Below, in pieces: positions 17,209-26,607 of a DNA stretch of 64,000 bases. The stretch's first letter is position 1. Each line of letters starts with the position of its first letter. Origin of the DNA: Rhizobium etli 8C-3 (GTDB lineage: Bacteria; Pseudomonadota; Alphaproteobacteria; Rhizobiales; Rhizobiaceae). A program made the translations under genes and the position numbers. Location: positions 124,001-188,000 of the forward strand of contig NZ_CP017242.1 of assembly GCF_001908375.1 (NCBI RefSeq), read 5' to 3'. The notes under the pieces are model-generated. The model did not search any database and was not told the DNA's origin. It saw only the letters and a list, made by a program, of their open reading frames with translations.

Positions 17209-17604
17209 ATGTCAGAAGATACGGTTTTCGGCGCCATAAAGTTCTCTCTTGAGAGTTCCATTATTATGTCCGCGATGTACATTTCCATTTTTCTTGGAAC
17301 TTGTGTGCCTTCGCCCGCAAATGCAAACGTTGCTCCCATAAATGTGCATAAGAAGCCAGAGTATTTCGTAAATACATTGATCAATAATAATCTGGTCGAG
17401 GAAGAGTTCCTTACTTGTCTCGATCGTATAAAAAGATCGCGTTCGTTCAACGATGATTCCTGCATTTATACACTAGGAAAGTTCAACAAAATTCTAGCTC
17501 GCCTAAGGTATGGCCAGATAAAGGCAAGCGAGACGGTCCTCTTCACTACGATACTCGAAATGATCTCCCAACGGTCCACGCAAAAATCGGGTGCTAATCG
17601 ATGA
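17209..17604 (+). CDS. Hypothetical exported protein, low-GC, 131 aa
   Basis: I do not recognise this protein. It has a hydrophobic segment (about residues 14-35, IIMSAMYISIFLGT) ending in PSPANANV, which resembles a signal peptide, and a mature part with two cysteines (FLTCLDRIKR, DDSCIYTLGKF). Its base composition is clearly AT-richer than the neighbours, as is that of the RTX gene that follows, suggesting joint transfer. Its TGA overlaps the ATG of the RTX gene at 17601 (ATGA), so the two form an operon. The start may also be GTG 17179 or an internal ATG. Confidence 0.6.
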   Translation: MSEDTVFGAIKFSLESSIIMSAMYISIFLGTCVPSPANANVAPINVHKKPEYFVNTLINNNLVEEEFLTCLDRIKRSRSFNDDSCIYTLGKFNKILARLRYGQIKASETVLFTTILEMISQRSTQKSGANR

Positions 17605-17674
17605 GCCTTCAAGATGTTCTAGACAATGTGATCTACGATAGTCCCAATCCCGGCGACATCGCCACGATTGAAGC
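17601..17674 (+). pseudogene. RTX metalloprotease-like gene, 5' fragment before IS66
   Basis: From ATG 17601 the frame reads MSLQDVLDNVIYDSPNPGDI then ATIEA and is cut by the IS66 element. Removing the element plus one copy of the repeat at its ends rejoins it in frame with the plus-strand frame at 20834 (LTSIYGTFEGRVMLELSVSS). The first codon overlaps the stop of the exported-protein gene. Confidence 0.85.
17667..17674 (+). repeat. IS66 target-site duplication, left
   Basis: ATTGAAGC directly before the left inverted repeat; the right copy at 20826-20833 is GTTGAAGC (7 of 8 bases). Eight bases is the usual IS66 duplication length. Confidence 0.75.
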
Positions 17675-17755
17675 GTGAGCGCGACGAACAGCCCACCTTT
17701 TCTTTGTTGGTAGAGCCCGCGAGATAAGCTCCTTCATCGATAGGAGCGGAATGGA

Positions 17756-18226
17756 ATGGTTGGAGATCGCGCTGATGCCATGCTTGAAGTCATGGATGAA
17801 GGCATGCATGAAGCCAGGCATGAGGGAAAGTATCGTCGGATCGAGGTGATCACCGGTCGGCGGCAGCGGCGGAATTGGACTGACGAGGAGAAGGCGCAGA
17901 TCCTGGCGGAAAGCGCGGAACCTGACGTGAACATCTCGGCCGTTGCCCGGCGCTGGGGCGTCAATCGCGGCTTGCTGAACGTCTGGCGTCGGGACGCTGG
18001 GCTGACCTCTCAACGAACCGCGAAGGCCTGCGCGCAGCAGGCGATGTTCGTGCCGGTGACGGTGGTTGGCGATCGAACGTCACGCCAGGAATCGCCGTCG
18101 GATGTCGCCCACGTCGCCGCCGGTCGGATTGAGATCGAGATTGCCGGGGCGCGGCTGAGCGTTATCGGCGCAGTGGCGCCCGAGTTGGCGCAGGCGGTAG
18201 TAGCGGCGTTGCGAGGGCGCCGGTGA
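17756..18226 (+). CDS. tnpA: IS66 TnpA (HTH transposase accessory protein)
   Basis: A 156-residue protein with the IS3/IS911-like helix-turn-helix of IS66 Orf1: GRRQRRNWTDEEKAQILAES then NISAVARRWGVNRGLLNVWR. The C-terminal IEIEIAGARLSVIGAVAPE is the usual IS66 TnpA end. It binds element DNA and is needed for transposition with TnpB and TnpC. Its stop overlaps the tnpB start (GTGAT). Confidence 0.92.
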   Translation: MVGDRADAMLEVMDEGMHEARHEGKYRRIEVITGRRQRRNWTDEEKAQILAESAEPDVNISAVARRWGVNRGLLNVWRRDAGLTSQRTAKACAQQAMFVPVTVVGDRTSRQESPSDVAHVAAGRIEIEIAGARLSVIGAVAPELAQAVVAALRGRR

Positions 18227-18579
18227 TCGGAGTTTCGCCAAATGGCGTGAAGATCATGGTGGCGACGCAGCCTGTCGACTTCCGGCGCGGCATGAATGGC
18301 TTGGTGGCCTTGGTGGCGTCAGCGCTTGCGGCCGATCCTTACTGCGGCGACGTGTTCGTGTTCCGCGCCAAGCGTTGCGATCGACTTCGCTGCATTTATT
18401 GGGACGGATCAGGCATGATCCTGGCGACGAAATGGTTGGAAGGCGGGAAGTTCGTTTGGCCACCGGTCCGCGATGGCGCGATGCAGATGAGTAGCCAAGA
18501 GTTCTCGCTATTGCTGGCCGGAATTGACTGGACGCGGGTCAAGCGAAACCCGGTAAAAAGGCCGACGAAAGCAGGCTGA
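18223..18579 (+). CDS. tnpB: IS66 TnpB (Orf2)
   Basis: A 118-residue protein with all the usual IS66 Orf2 blocks: VKIMVATQPVDFRRGMNGLV, DVFVFRAKRCDRLRCIYWDG, and GGKFVWPP. Length is normal for the family. The start GTG 18223 overlaps the tnpA stop. Confidence 0.95.
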   Translation: MIGVSPNGVKIMVATQPVDFRRGMNGLVALVASALAADPYCGDVFVFRAKRCDRLRCIYWDGSGMILATKWLEGGKFVWPPVRDGAMQMSSQEFSLLLAGIDWTRVKRNPVKRPTKAG

Positions 18580-18627
18580 TCCTATTGGTTTTGCTTGAAG
18601 ATTCAGGCTCATATGGTAGGGTCTGCC

Positions 18628-20202
18628 ATGCCGCTTCGACCCGATCCCTTGCCCCAGGATGCTGCGCAATTGACCCGGATCATTCTCTCGCTCGATGAAG
18701 AGAATGCCGATCTCAAAGCGCGCGTGGCCTTCCTTGAGCGCCAGCTCTTCGGGACGAAATCGGAGAAGATGACGATCATCGATCCGACGCAGGCAATGCT
18801 CGACCTTGGCGATCTCGGCGACATTCCCGTTGCTGCCAATGACGATGTCGCGCCCGTCGCCGAGGACAAGACGCAGGCACGGCGATCGCCAGCTCGCAAT
18901 ATCGGCCGTTTGCCCAAACACCTTCCGCGTTATGACGAGATCATCGAACCGGAGAGCAAAGTCTGCCCCTGCTGCTCATTCGAGCTTCATTGCATCGGCA
19001 CGGATGTCAGCGAGGCGCTCGACATCGTGCCCGCGGTTGTCCGGGTCAAACGGACGATCCGTCCGCGCTATGCATGCCGGGCCTGCGAGAGCGTCATTGT
19101 GCAAGCGCCCGCGCCGGCGCGCGTGATGGATGGCGGCATGGTGACCACCGCCTTTGCCGCTCATGTCGCCGTTTCGAAGTTCGCCTGGCATCTGCCGCTC
19201 CATCGCCAAGCGCAGATGCTTGCCTCCTGCGGCGTGATCATCGATCGCGGCACCCTCGGCGCCTGGGTCACGCGGGTCGCCTGGTGGCTTGAACTTCTCT
19301 ACGATGCGCTCACCGCCTTCATCCGCTCCCAGCCGAGGGTGTTCTGTGACGAGACGCCGCTTCCGCGGCTCGATCCGGGGCGCAAGCGAACCAAGGTGTG
19401 CCAGTTATGGGCCCAGGCAATCGACGACCGGCCGTGGAATGGTCCGGCGCCGCCGGCCGTTGCCTATATCTTTGCCGAAAGCCGCGGCGCTCGCGAAGTC
19501 GAGGGGCAATTGTCGTCGTTTACCGGCGTGCTTCAAGTTGATGGGTACCAAGCCTATAAAACCATGGCCAAGCGCCGGGGGAAGAGCAATGTCGCTCCCA
19601 TGCGGCTGGCCTTCTGCCTTGCCCATGCCCGGCGCAAGTTCGTCGATGTCGTCAAGCTCACCGGCTCCTCGGAGGCTCTGTCGATCCTTGCCAGGATTGC
19701 CGAGATCTATCGCATCGAAGCGAGACTGCGCGGCGAAAGTGCCGATACCCGGCTCGTAGTGAGGCGCCGCGAGGCAGCTCCTGTCATGAGAGAACTGAAG
19801 GCCCAGATCACCGAATTGAGCGACGAGGTGTCGTCGAAATCGGCGCTTGGCAAGGCCGTCACCTACACGCTCAACCACTGGAGCGGACTGGCAGCTTTCC
19901 TGGAGGATGGCCGGATCGAAGTGGACTCCAACGTGGTCGAGCGTTCGATGAAATCCGTGGCCCTGACGAGAAAGAACTCGTTGTTTGTGGGCAGCGAGCG
20001 GGGTGGCAAGACCTTCGCGGTCCTGGCATCGCTCGTCAACACCTGTAAACTGAATGGTGTGGACCCCGAGGTCTGGCTTGCCGATGTGCTGGAACGCATC
20101 GTCGCGGGCAAAGTGAAAGCCAGCGAGATGGAAAGTCTCCTGCCGTGGAACTGGAAGGCTGAGCGCGAGGCGATGACAGAGCAGGAGCGACGGGCGGCAT
20201 GA
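18628..20202 (+). CDS. tnpC: IS66 TnpC transposase
   Basis: About 524 residues. The order is an N-terminal leucine-zipper-like coiled coil (LTRIILSLDEENADLKARVA), the FGTKSEK motif, a zinc-binding segment (CPCCSFELH, then CRACE), and the DDE domain: VFCDETPLPRLDPG, VLQVDGYQAYK, and the Glu block EVDSNVVERSMKSVALTRKN, closed by the IS66 C-terminal element with WLADVLERI. The frame is open from TTG 18595; ATG 18628 (MPLRPDP) is taken. Its stop overlaps the yecA-like start (ATGA). Confidence 0.94.
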   Translation: MPLRPDPLPQDAAQLTRIILSLDEENADLKARVAFLERQLFGTKSEKMTIIDPTQAMLDLGDLGDIPVAANDDVAPVAEDKTQARRSPARNIGRLPKHLPRYDEIIEPESKVCPCCSFELHCIGTDVSEALDIVPAVVRVKRTIRPRYACRACESVIVQAPAPARVMDGGMVTTAFAAHVAVSKFAWHLPLHRQAQMLASCGVIIDRGTLGAWVTRVAWWLELLYDALTAFIRSQPRVFCDETPLPRLDPGRKRTKVCQLWAQAIDDRPWNGPAPPAVAYIFAESRGAREVEGQLSSFTGVLQVDGYQAYKTMAKRRGKSNVAPMRLAFCLAHARRKFVDVVKLTGSSEALSILARIAEIYRIEARLRGESADTRLVVRRREAAPVMRELKAQITELSDEVSSKSALGKAVTYTLNHWSGLAAFLEDGRIEVDSNVVERSMKSVALTRKNSLFVGSERGGKTFAVLASLVNTCKLNGVDPEVWLADVLERIVAGKVKASEMESLLPWNWKAEREAMTEQERRAA

Positions 20203-20765
20203 CGCACAACAGCCAGGGCATGACGACCGCACGACCGAAGCTTGATGATGAGGCGTTCGAGGCGTTTATCAGGGGACGTCGTCCAGCATCGCCGATTTGG
20301 TCAATGAGCGGTCTCGATGGCTATCTTACGGCCCTCATCATCGGCCCAAGGTTCATCGACCCGCGTCAATGGATCCCGGAGCTGACTGGCCCGGATGCCC
20401 TGAACCTGCCGATGGAAACAACAGAACATCGGGCCGTGCAGACGATCGTTGCGGAGTATAACCGCATCTCCGCAAGCCTTGCCGAAACGCCGAAAGACCA
20501 CCGGCCCAGGTTCACCAGGATCGATGACCAGACCTTTGATCCATTCGATTGGGACCTCTGCTTTCTGCTGGGAACACAATACGCGCCGAGGCTTTGGCAG
20601 CCCGTCCTTCGAGGTCATGCCGTCACTGGCGACATCATCGCGCCCATCCGCAAGCTCGGCGACGCAAAACACAAAGCAACCCGCCAGGATGCTGCGGACG
20701 TCGCCGAAGCACTTGTCAATATCCGAACCTACTTCATGCCGAAGCGGGCAAAGCAGAAGCTCTGA
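20199..20765 (+). CDS. YecA/UPF0149-family protein, IS66 passenger
   Basis: A 188-residue protein with the UPF0149 pattern: a helical start, the conserved S-x-L/D-G-Y-L-T-A block (SMSGLDGYLTALIIGPRFID), a P-rich linker and GTQYAPRLWQPVL. The family is uncharacterised. Its ATG overlaps the tnpC stop, and it ends 39 bp inside the right inverted repeat, so it moves with the element. The C-terminal zinc-binding SEC-C motif of long YecA proteins is absent. Confidence 0.82.
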   Translation: MTHNSQGMTTARPKLDDEAFEAFIRGRRPASPIWSMSGLDGYLTALIIGPRFIDPRQWIPELTGPDALNLPMETTEHRAVQTIVAEYNRISASLAETPKDHRPRFTRIDDQTFDPFDWDLCFLLGTQYAPRLWQPVLRGHAVTGDIIAPIRKLGDAKHKATRQDAADVAEALVNIRTYFMPKRAKQKL

Positions 20766-20825
20766 CAAAGGGTGCTGTTGCGATGCCGTCAACGCTGAAA
20801 GCCGTGGGCTGTTCGTCGCGCTCAC

Positions 20826-20833
20826 GTTGAAGC
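20826..20833 (+). repeat. IS66 target-site duplication, right
   Basis: GTTGAAGC directly after the right inverted repeat, matching ATTGAAGC at 17667-17674 in seven of eight positions. Confidence 0.75.
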
Positions 20834-22764
20834 TGCTCTTACAAGTATCTACGGAACGTTCGAAGGCAGAGTCATGCTTGAGCTGTCCGTGTCGTCCGGG
20901 CGGTATTTAGTATTTCGAAACAACGAGGGGGGTGGCAACAGCGCCGAGCTTGGTTCGCAAATCGTTAACTACGACTTGCCAGGATTGGCCGACGTCAGTT
21001 TCGTTTCGAGCAAAGGCACCATTATTCAGTATCCGGTGGCTGCCGCTTTAGCTCACGAACTTGCCCATGCGATATTGAGCCACGACGATGTGACACCACC
21101 GAACTACACCACACCCGGCCAGGACTACGTGGGTGAAACCGTCGAATTCGTGAACGCCATTCACGCCGAAATGGGCATCCAGGATCGAAACTCCTATTTG
21201 GGTTTTGTTTTCAACTCCGACCTCGAGCAAATCGGAAAGCAGCAAGGTCAGAGCCTTAGCGATGGCAAGACAGTCGGGCTCGTTCTGGTGAATAACTCGA
21301 ATCAATTTACGGCGATTGATACCGGCGATAGAAACGATGCTGTCGTGCTTGTCGGGCTCGATCTGAATGATACGATAGCCTCGGGGACAGGCAATGACTT
21401 TCTTTACGGGGGCAACGGTAAGGATGTTGTCGTCGGCCGCGAGGGCGCAGACATTTTATTTGGCAATGACGGTGACGATATCCTGGTAGGAGGAACAGGA
21501 GAATTAGCGGCACTGGCAGATGGTGCAGCATCCGGCGCCTTTGGATCCTCAGCGTCGGAAAGTGACGGCTCTGCCGATTATTTGACTGGCGGTGGCGGCG
21601 GAGACACGTTTCTCGTAGCTAGTGTCCTTGGCGCGTCAAGGGTCGGACGTTGGGATCCCGACGTAAGCAACTATGTGTTCGATAGCACTGTACGGGGAAC
21701 ATTCGACATTATTCGCGACTATACGTCGCTCGACAAGATCCTCGTCTCGTTAGAAGGCGCAGATTGGTGGGGACTTCACAACACCGATTTTTCTGGTTTC
21801 GCAGTAGAGAGTACGGGGTATTTCCTAGGTGGCAAGGAAATTTACAGTGCATCCAGTGGCACCGTGGGCTTAAATGCCGTCTATGACACATACTACGATT
21901 TTAATCTCGCTCAGTTGACCAGGGTATTGATCGTCTATGAGCAGGAGCTTTACACAGCGATATTCGGGGTTGAGACAGCGCTTTCAGGCGCCATTGAAGG
22001 CGGAGCCAGCAATGACAGCCTCCAAGGCACTTCTGGTGAAGACGTCGTCTTAGGGGCGGGGGGCGATGACGCGCTGGACGGCGCGGGGGGAAGTGATCAT
22101 CTAAATGGCGGTTCAGGCAACGATGCAGTCAACGGGGGGCAGGGAAGTGACACGTACTATTATACGAAAAGTGATGGCGACGATATTTTGACTGACGCGG
22201 CAGAAAGCACCGCGACTGATGTTCTGCAATTTACAAATCTAAATTTTTCTGAGCTCGCATTTTTCCGTGCCGGCGAGAATCTCTTGATTACCATAAACGG
22301 CACAGGTGAAACAATCACGCTTGATAACCAGTACAACAGTGCCGGAGAAAATTACGCGATTGAGAAACTGTCGTTTGCTAATGGTAGCTCCCTTGAACTG
22401 GGTCATGCATCGAATACAGGTTGGTTCAACGGGAGCAATTCGGCCGACACGATTGTCGGCCTTTCGGGAAAGGACTACCTCATCGGAGGTCTTGGCGACG
22501 ATGTGCTAGGCGGCGACGCCGGCGCCGACGTGTATGTATACAGCCTTGGTAGATGGCAATGACACTATCAATGATACCTTAGGTTCTCTGGATGAGCTTG
22601 ACGTCCTCTTCTTTGCTGATCTCGAAGAAGATGATGTGGAGCTTTTCGACGATGGAGATGACGCAATCATTACAATCGGATCCACTGGCGAAACAATCAC
22701 AATGTTGGGCTGGGGCGTCGAAAAGGTAGCTTTCGCAAATGGCGTAACCTGGGACATGGTATAG
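20834..22764 (+). pseudogene. RTX-repeat protein with HExxH motif, 3' part (IS66-split, frameshifted)
   Basis: Downstream of the IS the frame continues through VAAALAHELAHAILSHDD, a zinc-protease HExxH motif, then into RTX calcium-binding nonapeptides of the G-G-x-G-x-D-x-x type (GTGNDFLYGGNGKD; GNDGDDILVGG; GAGGDDALDGAGGSDHLNGG; GGLGDDVLGGDAGAD). It would be a type I secreted protein. A single extra base near 22553 (between YVYSLG and DGNDTIND) stops the frame at 22562, while the next frame carries the natural ending to 22764. Thus it is broken twice. The intact portion 20874-22562 could still be read as a 562-codon frame. Confidence 0.85.
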
Positions 22765-23409
22765 TGTTGGACCCTGTGCGTAACCGACCTTTTCGAGAAT
22801 CGAGCCGAGCATCGCGACAAGTGGTGAGTTCAGATTCCTTATGTTGGGAAGCGTGCTGATATGCCTTGCCTCGAGAGCCGTTCATGTGCTGGTGCGAGCG
22901 CGAAGCCAGCACGGATTCGCTGATGGGAAGAGTTAGTGACGGCTGGGACTTGATCGGCAGCAGAGCCAAACTGTGGTCTCCTAGGCGAACCTCAAGCAAT
23001 TGGCGCAGGGCGGAGCCCAAGCCTGTCCCTGTCTGAACAGCAGGTGCAAGAATGGGCCATGTGCACCTCGAAGGAACTAGGCGGGTGCGAGCGCTTGATT
23101 TCCCTAACACAATACAGAACCGGAATCGTGGCAATAGATCAAAGCTGATGGCTGCTTGTGGCGCGTTCCGGAAGAAACAATCTTTCTGCCACCAGCCAGC
23201 AAACATCAAGGGGTGTTGCTGGATGACGTCCCACCGACTGGCCTATCGCTCAAACAATATGCTAGTGGAAATGGTTCGTTCGCGACCGTCACAAAGTCTT
23301 CAATCGTATTCGAATACGAAGTTTATCTGCGACTCGCCCGAGTTGGGTTGTTGTCGCTGCGCCATTTCTAAGCGAAGATTGCGTGGGCCGAAAGGAAGCA
23401 AATCAACTG
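22765..23409 (+). other. Stretch with no recognised gene
   Basis: A 71-codon frame at 23156-23371 (MWRVPEETIFLPPASKHQGV) is the most protein-like but has no SD and no known family. The rest shows nothing I can identify. Confidence 0.4.
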
Positions 23410-23541
23410 ATGGACGAGGACAAACCTGAACTGACTGCCCTTTTTAAGGCCGTGGCCGAAAGCCCAAAGCGCGACAACACCGCTTATCACAAGGCACTTG
23501 CCGAGGCTCGCCAGGCTTTCGAAGCCGCGAGCTGGCATTAG
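23410..23541 (+). CDS. Small hypothetical protein, 43 aa
   Basis: ATG 23410 follows AGGAAG and opens a 43-codon frame, MDEDKPELTALFKAVAESPK followed by a helix rich in Ala, Glu and Arg and ending in SWH. It looks like a short soluble helical protein. I know no family. A further 30-codon basic frame follows at about 23555-23648. Confidence 0.4.
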   Translation: MDEDKPELTALFKAVAESPKRDNTAYHKALAEARQAFEAASWH

Positions 23542-23839
23542 GCGGAGCTTTTCGGGTGCAGACGAAGACCAAAATGAAGCGCAACGGCGATTACGTCGTG
23601 AAATGGACTTTCAAGCGGCATACCGGCCAAAAGCCGAAATCGCGATGATCCCGGTGGTGGGATGATGTCAATCGTCTTCCGCGATACTTCGGAGGCTATA
23701 TGCGTGGCGGTCGGCGGCTGCCACGGGATTGTAAACTGACGAACGAAGGCCATCGGCGTCGCTCCTCTAACATTTGAACTGTCGGCTCCGCTCGTTTCGT
23801 AACCGCGCATTTACCAGCTTCCTATCTGAGTGGAGCGTC

Positions 23840-24091
23840 ATGTTGGAAGCGACGGTTGTTTTGCGTATAACGATTTTGCTAACAGGGGTTGTGTCCGTGT
23901 TCTTCATTGCAGTTGGCCTTCTTATTGCTCATGTTGTTTTGATCGCCACTGGGTTTGGTCTTCGTAATAGCGAGGAACAGTGGGTGCTCGGCCTGATGTT
24001 CGGCTGGTACTGTTTCGCCATGCTTGGCTCCATTGCCGCGATCTGGCTTCACTATAAAAAATCGACCCGGCGCGTCGAGCCGTCTTGCTAG
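23840..24091 (+). CDS. Small membrane protein, 83 aa
   Basis: Starting at ATG 23840 (MLEATVVLRITILL, after TGGAG) the product has two membrane segments, about residues 5-36 and 50-72, then a basic tail (HYKKSTRRVEPSC). The frame is open from 23774, but the upstream residues are not membrane-like. Its stop touches the start of the nuclease gene, so they are probably cotranscribed. Function unknown. Confidence 0.6.
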   Translation: MLEATVVLRITILLTGVVSVFFIAVGLLIAHVVLIATGFGLRNSEEQWVLGLMFGWYCFAMLGSIAAIWLHYKKSTRRVEPSC

Positions 24092-24940
24092 ATGCAGCGC
24101 TATTCAGCTTCGAAGTCAGGCGGTGCGGCGCTCGTGCTCTTCGAGACGGAGCACCTTAAAGCCAATATTCGCGCTGCACTGGCCGAAGCGACGCTTAGTC
24201 CGTGGCAGCGGAGCTTTCTCTTGGACGTACTTCACAGGCTGGAGAGATACGGTGGCGGGACTCGGTTGAGCGACAAACAACTGCTGAAACTGAATCAAAT
24301 TCTCGGGCGCGATGGAACGCAGCACCAAGAAGCGATAGCGATACTCCGTTCGGCACCATACCCACGTCGCTCGCAACACCGCAAATCCTCCTTCCTGTCG
24401 CGACAGGTCAGGTGGTGGAGTAGAAAGTTTGTCCGAGATGCAGTGATTGTGGCACTTATCGCAATGGTCGGCCTTCTTTACTCACTGTTCGAGACCGGAC
24501 CGACGCAATTTTTTCTTGGTCCGGCTGGCAAGTCGCCGCATGTGGCGGAGCAGGTCGGATCATCGTTTGCGGTGACAGACGGCGATACCGTCCACGTTGC
24601 GGGAGAGAAGGCTGGGACGCGCCTCGTTGGCTTCAACACACCTGAGACCTTCAGCCCTCAATGCAGGTATGAACGGGAACTGGGCAACCGCGCAAAAGAG
24701 CGTCTGAAGGAGCTGGTCAGTTCGCCAAACGTGCAACTCACAAAGGTGGCGTGTGCTTGTCCAACCGGTACCGAAGGAACGGACGCGTGTAATTACGGAC
24801 GCAGTTGCGGCGTCTTGAAGGTCGGAGGACGGGACGTGGGTCAAATCCTGATTGCCGAAGGTCTCGCCGTTCCGTTCATTTGTCGAGGAGACCGCTGTCC
24901 GAGAACCCCACGGCCGTGGTGCGGGCAGCAATCATTATGA
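24092..24940 (+). CDS. Membrane-anchored thermonuclease-like (SNase-fold) protein
   Basis: The 282-residue protein has an N-terminal cytoplasmic helical part (1-110), one membrane segment (about 117-137) and a C-terminal staphylococcal-nuclease-like domain starting VTDGDTVHVAGEKAGTRLVG, with FNTPETFSPQC, ELGNRAKERLKEL and the ending PRTPRPWC. The D-G-D-T and R-L-x-G-x-x-x-P-E blocks are the SNase calcium/phosphate region. Cysteine pairs may form disulphides in the periplasm. It probably cuts nucleic acids outside the cytoplasm, though not all SNase-fold proteins are active. Confidence 0.82.
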   Translation: MQRYSASKSGGAALVLFETEHLKANIRAALAEATLSPWQRSFLLDVLHRLERYGGGTRLSDKQLLKLNQILGRDGTQHQEAIAILRSAPYPRRSQHRKSSFLSRQVRWWSRKFVRDAVIVALIAMVGLLYSLFETGPTQFFLGPAGKSPHVAEQVGSSFAVTDGDTVHVAGEKAGTRLVGFNTPETFSPQCRYERELGNRAKERLKELVSSPNVQLTKVACACPTGTEGTDACNYGRSCGVLKVGGRDVGQILIAEGLAVPFICRGDRCPRTPRPWCGQQSL

Positions 24941-25022
24941 TTTTTCCGAAGTGGCCGCTGATAGGTCAAAGCCTTCTTTTTCACGCATCCTCGAAACGCA
25001 GCAATCTCCGTGGACATCAATA

Positions 25023-26084
25023 ATGGTAATCTTAGTTCGGCTGTTAAGGGTCGCGCTCGTCACTATCCTATGCATCGTCGTTTTCGCGGTACTGTTCGAA
25101 TTCCTGAACGCCGTTCCGACATATCTTTTTCTCCCGGATCACCCGGAGGTCGGCGATGCGTACGGCAGCGGCAGGATGATGTTTCTTGGTGCGCTCTGGT
25201 GGGGAGCGGTATTCCGTGCGCCGGGTTACCTCTTCTACGGGACGGTTCCACTGCTGATCGTCATGGCCGCGACAGAATGGAAATCGATGAAAAGTTGGCG
25301 CGAATATCTTGCCATCTGGCTCTTGGCAGGACTGGTGGCAACTGGTTTCCCCGTTTCTTATCCGTTAAGGCTTGCCGCCGTGGTGATCGCGGCCGCTGGA
25401 GTCAGCTATTTCTATTGGCTACTCGCCGGAAAATCAGCAGGTGATCGGCTACAAGACTGGCGGAGGCGGGAGCGTAATGGCGGCGCTTTGAGACTCGCAA
25501 ATTATGTCGCCTATGCCGTCGTGGCCTATCTCGCCTATCAACTGACGGGCTACCTCTTTTACGGAGGAAAGCTGCTCTGGGTTACGTTTGTTTCGGAACC
25601 TAGTCCAGGAACGCCACCTTTCCAGGTAACGCACAGACGAAAACTGACCGCTTCACAGAAGGTTGCCATGATGGATTTTCCTGATCCGGCTTCCTGTCTG
25701 AAGAGAGCCGAAACGGATGTGCTGTCGCTTGACCGCCTCAAGGAGATGGATTGGGATCGCATAGACAACGAGGACGAAGCGGACGTCTGCATGTTCAGGC
25801 TGCTGGGCTCCTACGAGAATTTATCTTACGCAACCGACTGGTTCGAAGCTCAGGGCTTTCGCGTCTTCGACAACTTCAGTAGCGCTCACCCTTATATTGA
25901 GAGGGATGGCACACAGCGCGTTGCCGCCGGATACTCGATCCGAAAGAACGGTCCGAAGTTTCCAACAACGGGAATTGTTCGGCGGGCGTTTCGATCAATT
26001 CCGTATAGCATGATCGTGAACGCCACATGGTCGAAAGACGGCAAGAGGCTGATCGGCGTCGAGACGAACTTCAACACTTTATAG
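25023..26084 (+). CDS. Hypothetical multi-pass membrane protein with soluble C-terminal domain
   Basis: I do not recognise this family. From ATG 25023 (MVILVRLLRV) the first 200 residues contain about five hydrophobic segments, followed by a soluble domain of about 150 residues (HRRKLTASQKVAMMDFPDPA to VETNFNTL). The frame is open from 24852, where it overlaps the nuclease gene out of frame; no SD supports that start. It lies 80 bp after the nuclease gene on the same strand. Confidence 0.65.
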   Translation: MVILVRLLRVALVTILCIVVFAVLFEFLNAVPTYLFLPDHPEVGDAYGSGRMMFLGALWWGAVFRAPGYLFYGTVPLLIVMAATEWKSMKSWREYLAIWLLAGLVATGFPVSYPLRLAAVVIAAAGVSYFYWLLAGKSAGDRLQDWRRRERNGGALRLANYVAYAVVAYLAYQLTGYLFYGGKLLWVTFVSEPSPGTPPFQVTHRRKLTASQKVAMMDFPDPASCLKRAETDVLSLDRLKEMDWDRIDNEDEADVCMFRLLGSYENLSYATDWFEAQGFRVFDNFSSAHPYIERDGTQRVAAGYSIRKNGPKFPTTGIVRRAFRSIPYSMIVNATWSKDGKRLIGVETNFNTL

Positions 26085-26130
26085 TCGGGGCCGGGGGAAC
26101 AGATGCATCCCAATCTCGCTCGTCGGCCTT

Positions 26131-26454
26131 GTGGCGACGGCCGTAGTCTTCGTGCTTCAGGCTATTCCGATCACCGGCATATTCCTGATGTTCGCGTTTG
26201 CCATGTTCTGGTCGGTCGTGCTCATTAGCGCAAGCCTGATCGGGGTCGCAACCGAGTTTTTATCGGGCGAGTGTCGCGCATATGGCTCCTGTTGCCGCTG
26301 GTTAAATTTAGTGAGGTCGGTCAGACATCCAAGTGATCGAAAGCGGCTCGATCAGCCGACTACAGGCAATCCTGTGCAATGCCGGGGCGACGTTCCGCGG
26401 CGACCCCACATACACCGGGGACGGCTATCACCCTTCGCCATGGCGCGCCTGTAG
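26131..26454 (+). CDS. Possible small membrane protein
   Basis: A GTG-initiated frame encodes a strongly hydrophobic start (VVFVLQAIPITGIFLMFAFA and a second helix to about residue 50) and then a basic, low-information tail that overlaps a GST relic on the other strand. The hydrophobic part is convincing as coding; the tail suggests that the natural 3' end was replaced. Confidence 0.35.
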   Translation: MATAVVFVLQAIPITGIFLMFAFAMFWSVVLISASLIGVATEFLSGECRAYGSCCRWLNLVRSVRHPSDRKRLDQPTTGNPVQCRGDVPRRPHIHRGRLSPFAMARL

Positions 26455-26560
26455 GCCGGTCTATCGCCGATGCGGTGAAGGTAGGCGCGCAGGTTGGGCC
26501 GATCGGAGATCTGCCGGCCCGAAAGCCGCCGAGGATGGGAACATCTTGGCCGAGCGGTTG
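26385..26560 (-). pseudogene. Glutathione S-transferase C-terminal relic
   Basis: The minus strand reads SDRPNLRAYLHRIGDRPAYR then RAMAKGD, the closing helix of GST proteins (usual form FPNLxAYxxRIxxRPAYRRAxAKGD). Only the last 30-50 residues remain and no start is present. Confidence 0.6.
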
Positions 26561-26607
26561 GCCCGCGCGGCGGAGCGGCCCCGCTCAGCGGGCGACTTGC
26601 GGTGATC

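Larger units (their letters stand above)
17675..20825 (+). mobile_element. IS66-family insertion sequence with YecA passenger
   Basis: The element is bounded by a perfect 22-bp inverted repeat (17675-17696, starting GTGAGCGCGACG, and its reverse complement at 20804-20825). It carries tnpA, tnpB and tnpC in the IS66 order, each overlapping or closely spaced, plus a fourth gene of the YecA/UPF0149 type before the right end. Length is 3151 bp. Flanking 7-8 bp repeats show it moved in by transposition, into codon 25 of the RTX gene. All four frames are intact, so it may still be active. Confidence 0.93.

Noticed and set aside
19405..20232. 275-codon open frame on the minus strand
   Set aside because: Antisense to the IS66 tnpC gene; no motif or SD.
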